Under the pieces are notes generated by a model, which had not been told where the DNA came from, did no database searches, and saw only the letters and a list, made by a program, of their open reading frames with translations. From contig NZ_CP022753.1 of assembly GCF_002263495.1 (NCBI RefSeq), forward strand, positions 5,208,001 through 5,272,000: a stretch of 64,000 bases of DNA. The letters are read 5' to 3'. Below, in pieces: positions 49,861-61,400 of this stretch (position 1 is the stretch's first letter; each line of letters starts with the position of its first letter). The stretch is from Nocardiopsis gilva YIM 90087 (GTDB taxonomy: Bacteria; Actinomycetota; Actinomycetes; Streptosporangiales; Streptosporangiaceae). The position numbers were made by a program, and so were the translations under genes.

Positions 49861-52800
49861 TCAGGAGGAGCCGAGCTCGTTGTCGAGAATGTCGAACAGC
49901 TCGCCCGCGGTGGCCGATTCGAGGTCGTCCTCGTCGTCCGCGGCGTCCTCCGGGCGGTGGTTCTCGGCCCACTTCGCGGCCAGGGCACGCAGACGGGCCT
50001 CGATCCGGCTGAACTCGGCCGCGTCCGGTGTCGCCGACCCGAGTGCGGACTCCAGCCGGGCCAGCTCCGCCTCGACACCGCCTCCCGCAGTCGCGTGCCC
50101 ACCGACCTGCGACACGATGTGCTCGGTGAGGGCGGTCGGGCTCGGGTAGTCGAAGATCAGCGTGGCCGGGAGACGCAGCCCCGTCGCGCCACGCAGCCGG
50201 TTGCGGAACTCCAGCGCGGTCAGCGAGTCGAAGCCCAGTTCCAGGAAGCCCTTGTCCGGGCCGATGGCGCTGGGCCCGTCGTGGCCGAGCACCGTGGCGG
50301 CGCTGGTGCGGACCAGATCGAGCACGGCCGGGCCGCGCTCGTTCTCCGGCATCCCCGCCAGGCGGTCGGCGAGCCCGTCATCACTGGGCTCGGCCGCTGC
50401 AGCGCCGGTGCCGCGTCGGACCGGCATGCGGACCAGGCCGCGCAGCATGGCCAGCAGCTGCCCGTCGCCTCCGGAGCGGAGCGTGGCGAAGTCCAGGCGC
50501 ACCGGGAACAGCAGCGGCTCGTCCATGGCCAGCATCGCGTCGAATAGGGAGAGCCCCTCCTCGACGGACAGGCCGAGCACGCCCGCGCGGGCCATCCGGC
50601 CCACGTCGTTGGTGTCCAGGTCACCGGAGAGACCGCCGTCGGCCCACAGTCCCCAGGCGTAGGAAGCGGCGTTGAGCCCGAGCGCGCGCCGGTGGTGGGC
50701 GAGGGCGTCCATGAACACGTTGGCCGCGGCGTAGTTGCCCTGGCCCGGACCGCCGAGCGCGCCGCCGGCGGAGGAGAACAGCAGGAACGCCGCGAGGTCC
50801 AGGTCGCGGGTGGCCTCGTGCAGGTTCCACGCGGCGTCCACCTTCGGCCGCAGGACCCGGTCCATGCGCTCGGGGGTGAGCGCCTGCACGACCCCGTCGT
50901 CGATGACACCGGCCGTGTGCACGACCGCCGTCAGCGGGGCCGTGGCCGGGACCGCCGCGAGCAGGCCGTCCAGCGCGGCGCGATCGGCCACGTCGCAGGC
51001 GGCGATGGTGGCCTCGGCGCCCAGCCCGGTCAGCTCATCCTTCAGCTCGGTGGCGCCGGGGGCGTCCATGCCCCGGCGGCTGGTCAGCAGGAGGTGCCGC
51101 ACCCCGTGCGCGGTCACCAGGTGGCGCGCCATCAGGCGGCCGAGGACACCGGTGCCGCCGGTGATGAGGACGGTGCCGTTGGGGTCCAGGCCGGACTGCG
51201 CCGCCTGCGCGTCGCCCGACGCCGTGGTGTCGACGCGTGCCAGACGCGGGACGCGCAGCCTCCCGCCGCGCAGGGCGAGCCACGGCTCGTCCGCGGCGGC
51301 AGCGGCGAGCAGGGCGGCCACGGGCAGGTCGGAGGAGTCCAGGTCGAGCAGCATGAACCGCTCGGGGTTCTCGACCTGGGCGGAGCGCAGCAGGCCCCAC
51401 ACCGGCGCGTGGACCAGGTCCGCGACCCCCTCGTCACGCCCGGCCGCGACCGCGCCGCGTGTCGCCGCGACCAGCCGGGACCCTTCGAAGCGGTCGTCGG
51501 CCAGCCACGCCTGGGCCAGCTCCAGGGCGTGGTGCGTGGCGACGCGGGCGGCCTGCGGGTCGCCCTCCTCTTTCCCAGGGAGGGCGGCGATGACCAGGGT
51601 GGGCGTCTCCGCGCCCGAGGCGAGGGCCTGGCCGAGCGCTTCCAGGTCGTCGTAGTGCTCGCCACCGGCACCGGCCGCCGCGAGCGCTGGAGCGAGGCCG
51701 AACGCGTCGGGGCCGACCACGACGCACCGTCCGGAGCCGGTCGCACCGGCCTCCAGCTCGGTCCAGTCGAAGCGGAACAGCGTGTCGTTGCGGGCGCTGG
51801 AGGCGGCGGAGAGCTGCTCCGCCGACACCGGTCGCGAGACCAGGGCGTCCACGCGGGCGACCGGGGCTCCGGTGGCGTCGGCCAGGTCGATCGCGACGTC
51901 CTCGCCGCGCACCGGGCTCAGCCGGACGCGCAGCGCCGTGGCGCCGGAGGCGAACAGCGTCACCCCGTTCCAGGAGAACGGGAGCCGGGTGGTTCCGTCG
52001 CCCTCGTCCGCATCGAGCATGTCGGTGTGGAGGGCCGCGTCGAGCAGGGCGGGGTGCAGGCCGAACCGGGCCGCCTCCTCCTGCGCGCTCTCGGGCAGGG
52101 CGATCTCGGCGAAGACCTCGTCGCCGCGCCGCCAGGCCTTGCGCACGCCCTGGAAGACCGGGCCGTAGGCGTAGCCGCGGTCGATCAGGCCCTCGTAGGC
52201 GCCATCCACGGCAACGGGGGTGGCGCCGGCGGGCGGCCATTCCCTCAGGTCGACGTCGGGCGCCGCCCCCTCGGCCACCAGGGTGCCGGTGGCGTGCCGG
52301 ACCCACGGCTCGGTGCCGTCGGCGTCGGCTCCCTCGGCACGGGAGTAGATGTTCACCGGCCGCGCCCCCGAGGCGTCGGGGCCGCCGACGACCACCTGAA
52401 CGGCGACCCCGCCCTGCTCGGGCAGGACCAGCGGCGCCTCCAGGGTCAGCTCCTCCAGCACGCCGCAGCCGACGTGGTCCCCGGCGCGGATCGCCAGCTC
52501 CACGAACCCGGTGCCGGGCAGCAGGACCGAGCCGAGGATGTCGTGGTCGGCCAGCCACTGCTGCTTGCCCAGGGACAGCCGCCCGGTCAGCACGACACCG
52601 TCGGTGTCGGGCAGCGGCAGCGCCGCTCCAAGTAGGGGGTGATCGGCGGAGAATTGGCCGAATCCGGCCACATCCGCCTTGGCGCCCATGGCCGCCATCT
52701 CGTCGGACCAGTACCGGCGCCGCTGGAAGGCATAGGTGGGCAGCTCGACCCGCCGCGTGCCCTGTTCGTCGAGGAGGGTGCTCCAGTCGACCTTGGCGCC

Positions 52801-55419
52801 GCGTGTGTGGGCCACGCCCATCCCGGCGGCGAACTCGCGCGCCTCCGGTCGGTCCCTACGGAGCAGCGGGGCGAACGCGAACACAGTGTCCTCGTCACCG
52901 GTCACGCACTCCTGGCCCATGGCGCTGAGCACGCCGTCGGGGCCGAGTTCGAGGAACGTGGTGACGCGCTCGCGCTCCAGGGTGCGGATGCCGTCGGCGA
53001 AGCGCACGGCCGCGCGGACGTGCCGCACCCAGTAGTCCGCGTCGGTCAGCTCGTCGGCGTCGGCCAGGGCGCCGGTCACGTTCGACACGATTGGGATGGT
53101 CGGAGCGCTGTAGGTCAGGCCCTCGGCCACCTTGCGGAACGCGGCGAGCATCGGCTCCATGAGCGGTGAGTGGAAGGCGTGCGAGACGGTCAGGCGGCGT
53201 GTCTTGCGCCCCCTGCCCTGGAAGTCCTCGGCGATCCGCAGGACCTCCGCCTCCTCCCCGGAGACCACGACCGACGTGGGGCCGTTGACCGCCGCGATGC
53301 TCGCCTTGGCCTCCAGACCGGCCAGGGCGGGGGCGACCTCCTCCTCGGTCGCCTGAATCGCGACCATCGCACCGCCCTCGGGCAGCGCCTGCATGAGGCG
53401 GGCACGGGCGACGACGAGGGCGGCGGCGTGGGGAAGCGAGAGGACACCGGACACGTGCGCGGCGGCGAGTTCGCCGATCGAGTGCCCGGCGAGGTAGGCG
53501 GGTTTCACGCCCCAGGACTCCACCAGCCGGAACAGCGCCACCTCGACGGCGAACAGTGCGGTCTGGGTGTAGGCGGTCTGGTGCAGGAGTTCCGCTTCGT
53601 CCGCGCCCTCCTCGGCCCACACGATCTCCTTGAGCGGACGTTCAAGGTGCTTGTCCAGCTCAGCGCAGACCGCGTCGAACGCTTCGGCGAACACGGGGAA
53701 CGCCGCGTGCAGCTCCTTGCCCATGCCGGGGCGCTGCGCGCCCTGGCCGGTGAAGAGGAAGGCGAGCTTCCCCCGGGCCACCGCGCCACTGACGACGCCC
53801 GGCCCGGTCTCCCCGGCGGCCAGGGTGTCCAGGCCGCGCAGCAGCTCCGCACGGCTGGTTCCGGCCACCACCGCGCGGTGGTCGAACAGGGAGCGGGTCG
53901 TCAGCAGGGCGTCGGCGACGTCGGCCGGGTCGGCGTCGGGCCGCTCCGCCAGGTGCGCCCGCAGCCGCGCGGCCTGGGCGCGCAGCGCGTCGGCGCTCTT
54001 GGCGGACACCAGCCACGGCAGCACCGCGGGCATCGCGGACGGGGCGGTGTCCTGGGCCGGTTCGGGCTCGGCCGGTGCCTGTTCGATGATGACGTGGGCG
54101 TTGGTGCCGCTGATGCCGAAGGAGGAGACGCCGGCGCGGCGCGGGTGGCCGTTCTCGGGCCACGTGACCGGCTCGGTCAGCAGCTCGACCGCACCGCGCG
54201 TCCAGTCGACCTGCGGGGTGGGGTCCTCCGCGTAGAGCGACCGGGGCACGGTGCCGTGGCGCATCGCCAGGACCATCTTGATCACCCCGGCGACGCCCGC
54301 CGCCGCCTGGGTATGGCCGAGGTTCGACTTGATCGACCCGAGCAGGAGGGGCTGCCCGCTCTCCGGGCGCTGCCGACCGTAGGTCGCCAGCAGGGCCTGG
54401 GCCTCGATGGGGTCGCCCAGAGTCGTGCCGGTGCCGTGGGCCTCCACGACGTCGACGTCGGCCGGACCGAGCCCGGCCGAGGCCAGCGCCTGCCGGATGA
54501 CGCGCTGCTGCGACGGGCCGTTCGGCGTGGTCAGTCCGCTGCTGGCGCCGTCCTGGTTGACCGCGCTGCCGGGGATGACCGCGAGCACCCGGTGCCCGTT
54601 CTCACGGGCGTCGGACAGCCGTTCCAGCACCAGCATGCCCACGCCCTCGGAGCAGCCGGTGCCGTCGGCCGAGGCGGCGAACGACTTGCACCGACCGTCC
54701 TTGGCCATGCCGCGCTGGTTGCTGAAGTAGATGAACATGTCCGGCGTGGTCATGACGGTCACGCCGCCCGCCAGCGCCAGCGAGCACTCGCCCGACCGCA
54801 GCGCCTGGGCCGCCCAGTGCATGGCCACCAGCGACGAGGAGCACGCCGTGTCGACGGTGACGGCCGGCCCCTCCAGGCCGAGGGTGTAGGCCACGCGGCC
54901 GGAGACCAGGCTGCCGTCGCTGGATCCGGCGCCGTAGTCGTGGTACATGACACCGGCGAACACGCCGGTGCGGCTGCCCTTCATGGCGGTGGGGTCGATT
55001 CCGGCGTTCTCGAAGGCCTCCCAGGAGGTCTCCAGCATCAGCCGCTGCTGCGGGTCGATCGCCACGGCGTCGCGCGGCGCGACGCCGAAGAACCCCGCGT
55101 CGAAGTCGGCGGCGTCGTGCAGGAACCCGCCCTCGCGGGTGACGCTCTTGCCGGGGCGGCCCGGTTCGGGGTCGTACAGCCCGTCGAGGTCCCAGCCGCG
55201 GTCCGCGGGGAACGGGGTGACGCCGTCGGCGCCGTCCATGACCAGCTGCCACAGCTCCTCGGGGGAGGTCACGCCGCCGGGGTAGCGGCACGCCATCCCC
55301 ACGATCGCGATGGGCTCGCCGGTCTGCTGGGTGAGCTCGGTGTTGCGCTGGCGAAGCTGTTCGTTCTCCAGCATCGACTTGCGGAGTGCTTCGACGATCT
55401 GGTCGACGGATGCGTCCAC
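49861..55419 (-). CDS. type I modular polyketide synthase, one module (KS-AT-DH-KR-ACP)
   Basis: One full extension module, 1852 aa. Seen: N-terminal docking helix (1-32); KS about 34-450 with Cys193 (TACSSS), His328 (EAHGTGT) and His369; AT about 555-860 with GHSIGE at 645 and HAFH at 747-750, the malonyl-CoA pattern; DH about 925-1200 with His959 ([10 protein letters not shown]) and Asp1127/His1131; KR about 1414-1620 with TGGTGVLG, an LDD-type motif (VIDDG at 1505) and Tyr1563, so B-type; ACP with GFDSL (Ser1732). A C-terminal docking domain follows, with no thioesterase. It should add C2 and leave a double bond. GTG start with GGAGAGG ten bases upstream, 20 bases after the other PKS gene. 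Confidence 0.95.
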   Translation of the reverse strand: MDASVDQIVEALRKSMLENEQLRQRNTELTQQTGEPIAIVGMACRYPGGVTSPEELWQLVMDGADGVTPFPADRGWDLDGLYDPEPGRPGKSVTREGGFLHDAADFDAGFFGVAPRDAVAIDPQQRLMLETSWEAFENAGIDPTAMKGSRTGVFAGVMYHDYGAGSSDGSLVSGRVAYTLGLEGPAVTVDTACSSSLVAMHWAAQALRSGECSLALAGGVTVMTTPDMFIYFSNQRGMAKDGRCKSFAASADGTGCSEGVGMLVLERLSDARENGHRVLAVIPGSAVNQDGASSGLTTPNGPSQQRVIRQALASAGLGPADVDVVEAHGTGTTLGDPIEAQALLATYGRQRPESGQPLLLGSIKSNLGHTQAAAGVAGVIKMVLAMRHGTVPRSLYAEDPTPQVDWTRGAVELLTEPVTWPENGHPRRAGVSSFGISGTNAHVIIEQAPAEPEPAQDTAPSAMPAVLPWLVSAKSADALRAQAARLRAHLAERPDADPADVADALLTTRSLFDHRAVVAGTSRAELLRGLDTLAAGETGPGVVSGAVARGKLAFLFTGQGAQRPGMGKELHAAFPVFAEAFDAVCAELDKHLERPLKEIVWAEEGADEAELLHQTAYTQTALFAVEVALFRLVESWGVKPAYLAGHSIGELAAAHVSGVLSLPHAAALVVARARLMQALPEGGAMVAIQATEEEVAPALAGLEAKASIAAVNGPTSVVVSGEEAEVLRIAEDFQGRGRKTRRLTVSHAFHSPLMEPMLAAFRKVAEGLTYSAPTIPIVSNVTGALADADELTDADYWVRHVRAAVRFADGIRTLERERVTTFLELGPDGVLSAMGQECVTGDEDTVFAFAPLLRRDRPEAREFAAGMGVAHTRGAKVDWSTLLDEQGTRRVELPTYAFQRRRYWSDEMAAMGAKADVAGFGQFSADHPLLGAALPLPDTDGVVLTGRLSLGKQQWLADHDILGSVLLPGTGFVELAIRAGDHVGCGVLEELTLEAPLVLPEQGGVAVQVVVGGPDASGARPVNIYSRAEGADADGTEPWVRHATGTLVAEGAAPDVDLREWPPAGATPVAVDGAYEGLIDRGYAYGPVFQGVRKAWRRGDEVFAEIALPESAQEEAARFGLHPALLDAALHTDMLDADEGDGTTRLPFSWNGVTLFASGATALRVRLSPVRGEDVAIDLADATGAPVARVDALVSRPVSAEQLSAASSARNDTLFRFDWTELEAGATGSGRCVVVGPDAFGLAPALAAAGAGGEHYDDLEALGQALASGAETPTLVIAALPGKEEGDPQAARVATHHALELAQAWLADDRFEGSRLVAATRGAVAAGRDEGVADLVHAPVWGLLRSAQVENPERFMLLDLDSSDLPVAALLAAAAADEPWLALRGGRLRVPRLARVDTTASGDAQAAQSGLDPNGTVLITGGTGVLGRLMARHLVTAHGVRHLLLTSRRGMDAPGATELKDELTGLGAEATIAACDVADRAALDGLLAAVPATAPLTAVVHTAGVIDDGVVQALTPERMDRVLRPKVDAAWNLHEATRDLDLAAFLLFSSAGGALGGPGQGNYAAANVFMDALAHHRRALGLNAASYAWGLWADGGLSGDLDTNDVGRMARAGVLGLSVEEGLSLFDAMLAMDEPLLFPVRLDFATLRSGGDGQLLAMLRGLVRMPVRRGTGAAAAEPSDDGLADRLAGMPENERGPAVLDLVRTSAATVLGHDGPSAIGPDKGFLELGFDSLTALEFRNRLRGATGLRLPATLIFDYPSPTALTEHIVSQVGGHATAGGGVEAELARLESALGSATPDAAEFSRIEARLRALAAKWAENHRPEDAADDEDDLESATAGELFDILDNELGSS
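52421..52548. repeat. near-identical DH segment, copy in the single-module PKS
   Basis: 128 bases that differ from 63541-63668 at only two positions seen by eye (52450, 52458). It covers the DH active-site His region. Such identity at DNA level suggests recent duplication or gene conversion between modules. Confidence 0.85.
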
Positions 55420-55439
55420 GGTTACTCGGCCTCTCCTGC

Positions 55440-58400
55440 TCAGTTGGCGCCGTCGGCCTTGAGGGCCGCCCGCACCAGGTCGTCGACTCCCATGTTCTTG
55501 ATCTCGTCGCCGGTAGCGCCGCCCGACGCCGACGCCCCGTCCTCCTCGGCGGTCGCGGCGGTGGCGCCGTTCCCGTCGGGTGCGGCGAGCTTGAGCAGCT
55601 CGTCCAGGAGTCCGGTCTCGCGCATCCGCTCGATCGGGATGGAGGCCAGCCGCTGGCGGATGGCGTCGTCGGAGGTAGCGGAGCCTGGTGCCGACGCCTC
55701 GGCCGGAGCCGGGGCCTCCGCCGAGTCGGCGGCGGGGGCGTCGGCGAGGCCCGGCAGCAGCTCCTCCAGCAGGAACCGGGCCAGGTCCACGGGCGTCGGG
55801 TAGTCGAACATCAGCGTGGCCGGGAGGCGCAGCCCGGTGGCGGTCTGCAGGCGGTTGCGCAGCTCGATCGCGGCGAGCGAGTCGAGTCCCAGTTCGGTGA
55901 AGCCCTTGTCCACCTCGATGGCGTCAGGGTCGTCGTGCCGGACCGCCGCCACGTGGGTGCGCACCAGGTCGAGCAGGACGCGTTCGCGCTCCTCCCCGCT
56001 CTGCCCGGCGAGCCGCTGTTCGAGACTCTTCTCGCTGGGCGCGGAGGCGGCGGCCCCCTTGCTCTGCTTGGCTCCGCCGCCGCTGCGGCGCACCGGGGTG
56101 CGGGCGGACGCGCGCTTGACGTCGCTCAACAGCGGGAAGTCGGCCGACGCCGCGGCGAGCGCCGTGGCGTCCACGCGCAGCGGGACGAGCACGGCCTCAT
56201 GCAGGCTGAGGGCCTCGTCGAACAGGACCAGTCCCTCGGCCGAGGAGAGCGGCGGCAGGCCCATCCCGGCCATGCGCTGCTCCTCCGCCTCGGCGTCGAC
56301 CCCGGTCCCGCCGCCGAGCCCGGTTACTGTCGTCCACAGCGCGAACGGCAGCGACGTGGCCGGGAGGCCCGCGCGGCGTCGGTGCCAGGCCAGGGCGTCG
56401 ACGAAGCGGTTGGCCGCGCCGTAGTTGGCCTGCCCCGCGCCCATGACCAGGCCGGACACCGACGAGAAGAGGACGAAGACCTCAAGGTCGCGGTCCTGGG
56501 TGAGTTCGTGGAGGTTCCAGGCACCGTCGACCTTCGGGCGCAGCACCCGCTCCATCTGCTCCGGGGTGAGCGACCCGATCAGCGCGTTGTCCATCACCCC
56601 GGCGGCGTGCACCACGCCCCGCAGCGGGTGCTCGTCCGGGATGCCGTCAAGGAGAGCAGCCAGCGTGTCGCGGTCGGCGGCGTCGCAGGCGGCGATGGTG
56701 GCCTCAGCACCCAGCTCGGCCAGCTCCTCCGTGAGCTCGGCCGCGCCGGGGGCGTCCGGTCCGCGTCGGCTGGTCAGCAGCAGGTGCCGCACGCCGTGCA
56801 CCGATGCCAGGTGCTTGGCGACCAGGGCGCCCAGGCCGCTGGTGCCTCCGGTGACCAGGACGGTTCCGGTGGCGTCCCATGCCGGGGGGTTCTCGTCCTC
56901 GTGTGCGGAGACCTTGGTCAGCCGCGCCACTCTGACTTCGCCGCCCCGAACGGCGACCTCGGGCTGCTCCAGCGCGGCGATGGGGGCCAGCTGGCGCAGC
57001 GCGGTGTCGGTGCCGTCGAGGTCGACGAGGATGATCCGGCCCGGGTTCTCCTGCTGGACGGAGCGGACGAAGCCCCAGACCGGCGCCTGGGCGAGGTCGA
57101 TCTCCTCGTCGTCCATCGCGACCGCGCCGCGGGTGACGACCATGAGCTTGGAGTCGGCGTAGCGCTCGTCGGCCAGCCAGCCCTGCACGACCTGGAGCAG
57201 GTCGTCGGTGACCGTGCGCACGCCCGCGGGCAGGTCCCCGTCGGCGGGCGCCGGGCAGTCGTAGAGCACCACCTCGGGCACGGGCTCGCCCTCCAACAGG
57301 GCCGAGCCGAGCGCCCCCAGGCGCTTGTAGACCGGAACCCGCGTCCCAAGATCGGCCTCGCCGAGGGCGGACTTGCCCCGGCCCAGGATCGCCCACTCGC
57401 CGATGGTGGCGTCGGACGCCGGGCCGAGCGCGTGCTGGGTCCAGCCGACGCGCCACATGGACTCGCGTTCGCGGGTGCCGGTGGAGGCGGCGGCAGCGGC
57501 GGCGACCCGGTCGGGGGTGACCGCCCGGACCACCAGCGACTCCACGGTGGCCACGGGGGCGCCCATCAGGTCCGACAGCTCCAGCTTCACCGCGTCGGAG
57601 CCGACCTTGGCGTCGGAGCCGACCCAGTTGATGCGCACCCGCATCCGGGACGCGCCGCCGGAGTGCAGCGAGACTCCGGTCCAGGCGAACGGGAGCTGCG
57701 AGGCGCCGACGTCCTCAGGCTTGCGGCCGTCGAGGAAGTCGGTCGCGCTGAGCGCCGCGTCCAGCAGGGAGGGGTGCACCCGGTACGCGGCGGCGGCCTC
57801 CGCGGCGTCCTCGGGCAGGGCGACCTCGGCGAAGATCTCCTTGCCGCGCTGCCACACCGCCTTGAGCCCGCGGAACATCGGGCCGTAGTGGTAGCCCTGG
57901 CTGGTGAGGTAGTCATACACGTTGGAGATGTCGATGACCTCGGCGCCCGACGGCGGCCACTCGGCGTAGCCCACGTCGAACGACTCGGGGGTGACGTGCG
58001 GCTTCTCCTCGTCGGAGAGCACGCCGGACACGTGGCGGGTCCACTCGACGTGGCCCGGGGCGTCCTCCACCCGCGAGTAGATGTTCAGCGACCGGCGGCC
58101 GTCGCCCTCGCGTTCGCCGACGACGACCTGCACCGCGACGCCGCCCGTTTCGGGGATGGGCATCAGCGCCTCGATGGTCAGCTCCTCGACCACCTCGCAG
58201 CCGACCTCTTCACCGGCGCGCATCGCCAGTTCGACATAGCCGGTGCCGGGGAGCAGCACCGTGCCCAGGACGTCGTGGTCGACGAGCCAGGGGTGCGTCT
58301 CGCGCGACAGCCGACCGGTCAGGGTGACGCCGCCGCCTTCGGGCGACACCATCACGGCACTGAGCAGGGGGTGGTCCGCCGCGATCTGGCCGAGCCCGGC

Positions 58401-61400
58401 CGCGTTGCCCACCGTCTTGGGCGCGTCCAACCAGTACCTCCGCGTCTCGAACGCATATGTCGGGAGTTCGGTCCTGCGGGCGCCGGTCCCGGCGAAGTAC
58501 GCCGTCCAGTCGACGGGCGCGCCGCTCACGTGGAGCCGTGCCAGAGCGGTGAGCAGGGCGGTGGCCTCGTTGCGGCCCTTGCGCAGGACGGGGGTGACCA
58601 GGGTGTCGCCGTCCGCGTCGTCCAGGCAGCCCTGGGCCATCGCCGCGAGGACGCCGTCCGGTCCCAGCTCCAGGAAGCGGGTGACGCCTTCACCGTTGAG
58701 GAAGCGGATCCCGTCGGCGAAGCGGACCGCCTCGCGGACGTGGCGGACCCAGTACTCGGCCGACGCCAACTCCTCAGCGGGGATGTCGCCGCCGGTCACG
58801 TTGGAGACCACGCGGATGTCCGGGCTGCCGAAGGTCAGTCCCTCGGCCACGGCGCGGAACTCCTCCAGCATCGGCTCCATCAGCGGCGAGTGGAAGGCGT
58901 GCGAGACCGTCAGACGGCTGGTCTTGCGCCCCTTGCCCTGCAAGTCCTCGGCGATCCGCAGGACCTCCGCCTCCTCGCCGGAGATCACGACCGAGGTGGG
59001 GCCGTTGATCGCGGCGATGCTGACCTTGGCCTCCAGACCGGAGAGGGCCGGAGCGACCTCGTCCTCGGTGGCCTGGATCGCGACCATCGCACCGCCCTCG
59101 GGCAGCGCCTGCATGAGGCGGGCACGGGCCGCGACCAGCGCGCAGGCGTTCTCCAGGGAGAGGACGCCGGCGACGTGCGCGGCGGCCAGCTCACCGATGG
59201 AGTGGCCGACCAGCAGGTCGGGGGTGATGCCCCAGGCCTCCACCAGCCGGAACAGCGCCACCTCGACGGCGAACAACCCGGCTTGGGTGTAGGCGGTCTG
59301 GTTCAGCAGCTCCGCGTCGTCGGACCCGTCCTCGGCCCACACGATCTCCTTGAGCGGACGCTCCAGGTGCTCGTCCAGCCCGGCCACCACGGCATCGAAG
59401 GCCTTGGCGAACACCGGGAAGGCCGCGTACAGCTCCCGACCCATGCCCAGGCGCTGCGCGCCCTGGCCGGAGAAGAGGAACGCGGTCTGGCCGCCGGACC
59501 GGGTGGACCCGGTGACGATGTCGGGCGACTCCGCCCCCTCGGCCACCGCCGCGAGGCCGCGCAGCGCGGCGTCGCGGTCGCCCGCCAGCACCACGGCCCG
59601 GTGGTCGAGGGACGCGCGCGTGGTGGCCAGTGAGTACCCGGTGTCGACCAGGCTCTGCTCCGGGTTCCCCGCGAGGTGCGCGTGGAGCCGGTCGGCCTGG
59701 CCGGGCAGGGCCTTGCGCGTCTTGGCGGAGACGACGAGCGGGACCAGCGGGAGGCGCACCTCCTCGCTGTCCTGGGGCTCGGCGGAGGCGGGCGTCGCCG
59801 TCGCGCCATCCGGAGCCTGCTCGATGATGACGTGGGCGTTGGTGCCGCTGAGGCCGAAGGAGGACACCGCGCCGCGGCGGGGGCGGCCCGCATCCGCCCA
59901 CTCTTGGGCCTCGTTCAGCAGCTTCACGTTCCCGTTGGACCAGTCGACCTGCGGCGACGGCTCGTCGACGTGCAGCGTCTTGGGCATCTGGCCGTTGCGG
60001 ATCGCCATGGCCATCTTGATGACGCCGCTGACGCCGGACGCGGCCTGCGCGTGGCCGATGTTCGACTTGATCGAGCCCAGCCACAGCGGGTGGTCCTCGG
60101 GCCGGTCCTGGCCGTAGGTGGCGAGCAGCGCCTGCGCCTCGATCGGGTCGCCGAGCCGGGTGCCGGTGCCGTGGCCCTCGACCAGGTCGATGTCGGCGGT
60201 GGTGAGGCCGGACGAGGCGAGCGCCTGCTGGATGACCCGCTGCTGCGAGGGACCGTTGGGCGCTGTCAGCCCGTTGGACGCGCCGTCCTGGTTGATGGCG
60301 CTGCCGCGCACGACCGCCAGGACGGGGTGCCCGTTCTTCTCGGCGTCGCTCAGCCGCTCCACCAGGAGCAGGCCCACACCCTCGGACCAGCCGGTGCCGT
60401 CGGCTGCCCCGGCGAACGCCTTGCACCGGCCGTCGGGGGCGAGCCCGCGCTGCTGGCTGAAGTCGACGAAGATGTCGGGCGTCGGCATCACCGTCACGCC
60501 ACCGGCCAGCGCCATGCTGACCTCGCCGGATCGCAGCGCCTGGACCGCCATGTGCAGCGCGACCAGCGACGACGAGCACGCGGTGTCGACGGTGACCGCC
60601 GGCCCCTCCAGGCCGAGGGTGTAGGCCACCCGGCCCGAGGCGATGCTGCCGGCGCTGCCGTTGCCGAGGTAGCCGGTCAGGTCCTCGGGCACGTCCTGCA
60701 GTCGGGTGCCGTAGTCGTGGTACATCACACCCGCGTACACGCCGGTCCGGCTGCCGCGCATGGTGGTCGGGTCGATCCCGGCGCGCTCGAACGCCTCCCA
60801 GGAGGCCTGCAGCAGCAGCCGCTGCTGCGGGTCCATGGCCAGCGCCTCACGCGGCATGATCCCGAAGAACTCGGGGTCGAACTCGGCCGCGTCGTAAAGG
60901 AAGCCGCCCTCCAGCGTGTAGGTGCGGCCGGGCAGACCGGGCTCGGGGTCGTACAGGGCGTCACCGTTCCAGCCGCGGTCCTCCGGGAAGGAGGAGATCG
61001 CGTCGCGGCCCTCGGCCACGAGGTCCCACAGCTCCTCCGCCGAGCGGACGCCGCCGGGGAATCGGCAGCTGATAGCGACGATCGCGATCGGGTCGTCACC
61101 GGAGACCGTCGCCACCGCCGCCGGGGCCGTCGTCTTCGACTCGGTCCCGGAGAGCCGCGACTTGATGTAGTCGGCCGCGGCCGCCGATGTCGGGTAGTCG
61201 AAGACGAGGGTGGCTGGCAGGCGCAGGCCGGTCGCGGAGTTGAGCAGGTTGCGCAGTTCGACCGCTGCCAGCGAGTCGAAGCCCAGCTCCTTGAACGCCC
61301 GGTCCGGCCCGATGTCGTCGGCGGACGCGTGTCCGAGGACGGAGGCGACGTTGGCGCGCACCAGCTCCAGCAGCGCACGGTCGCGCTCGGCCTCGGAGAG

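Noticed and set aside
55386-59633. A 1415-codon open frame on the + strand across the PKS genes
   Set aside because: It is antisense to clear PKS domains, its sequence is Arg/Gly/Ala low-complexity, and it shows no motif. Long antisense frames are expected in GC-rich coding DNA.
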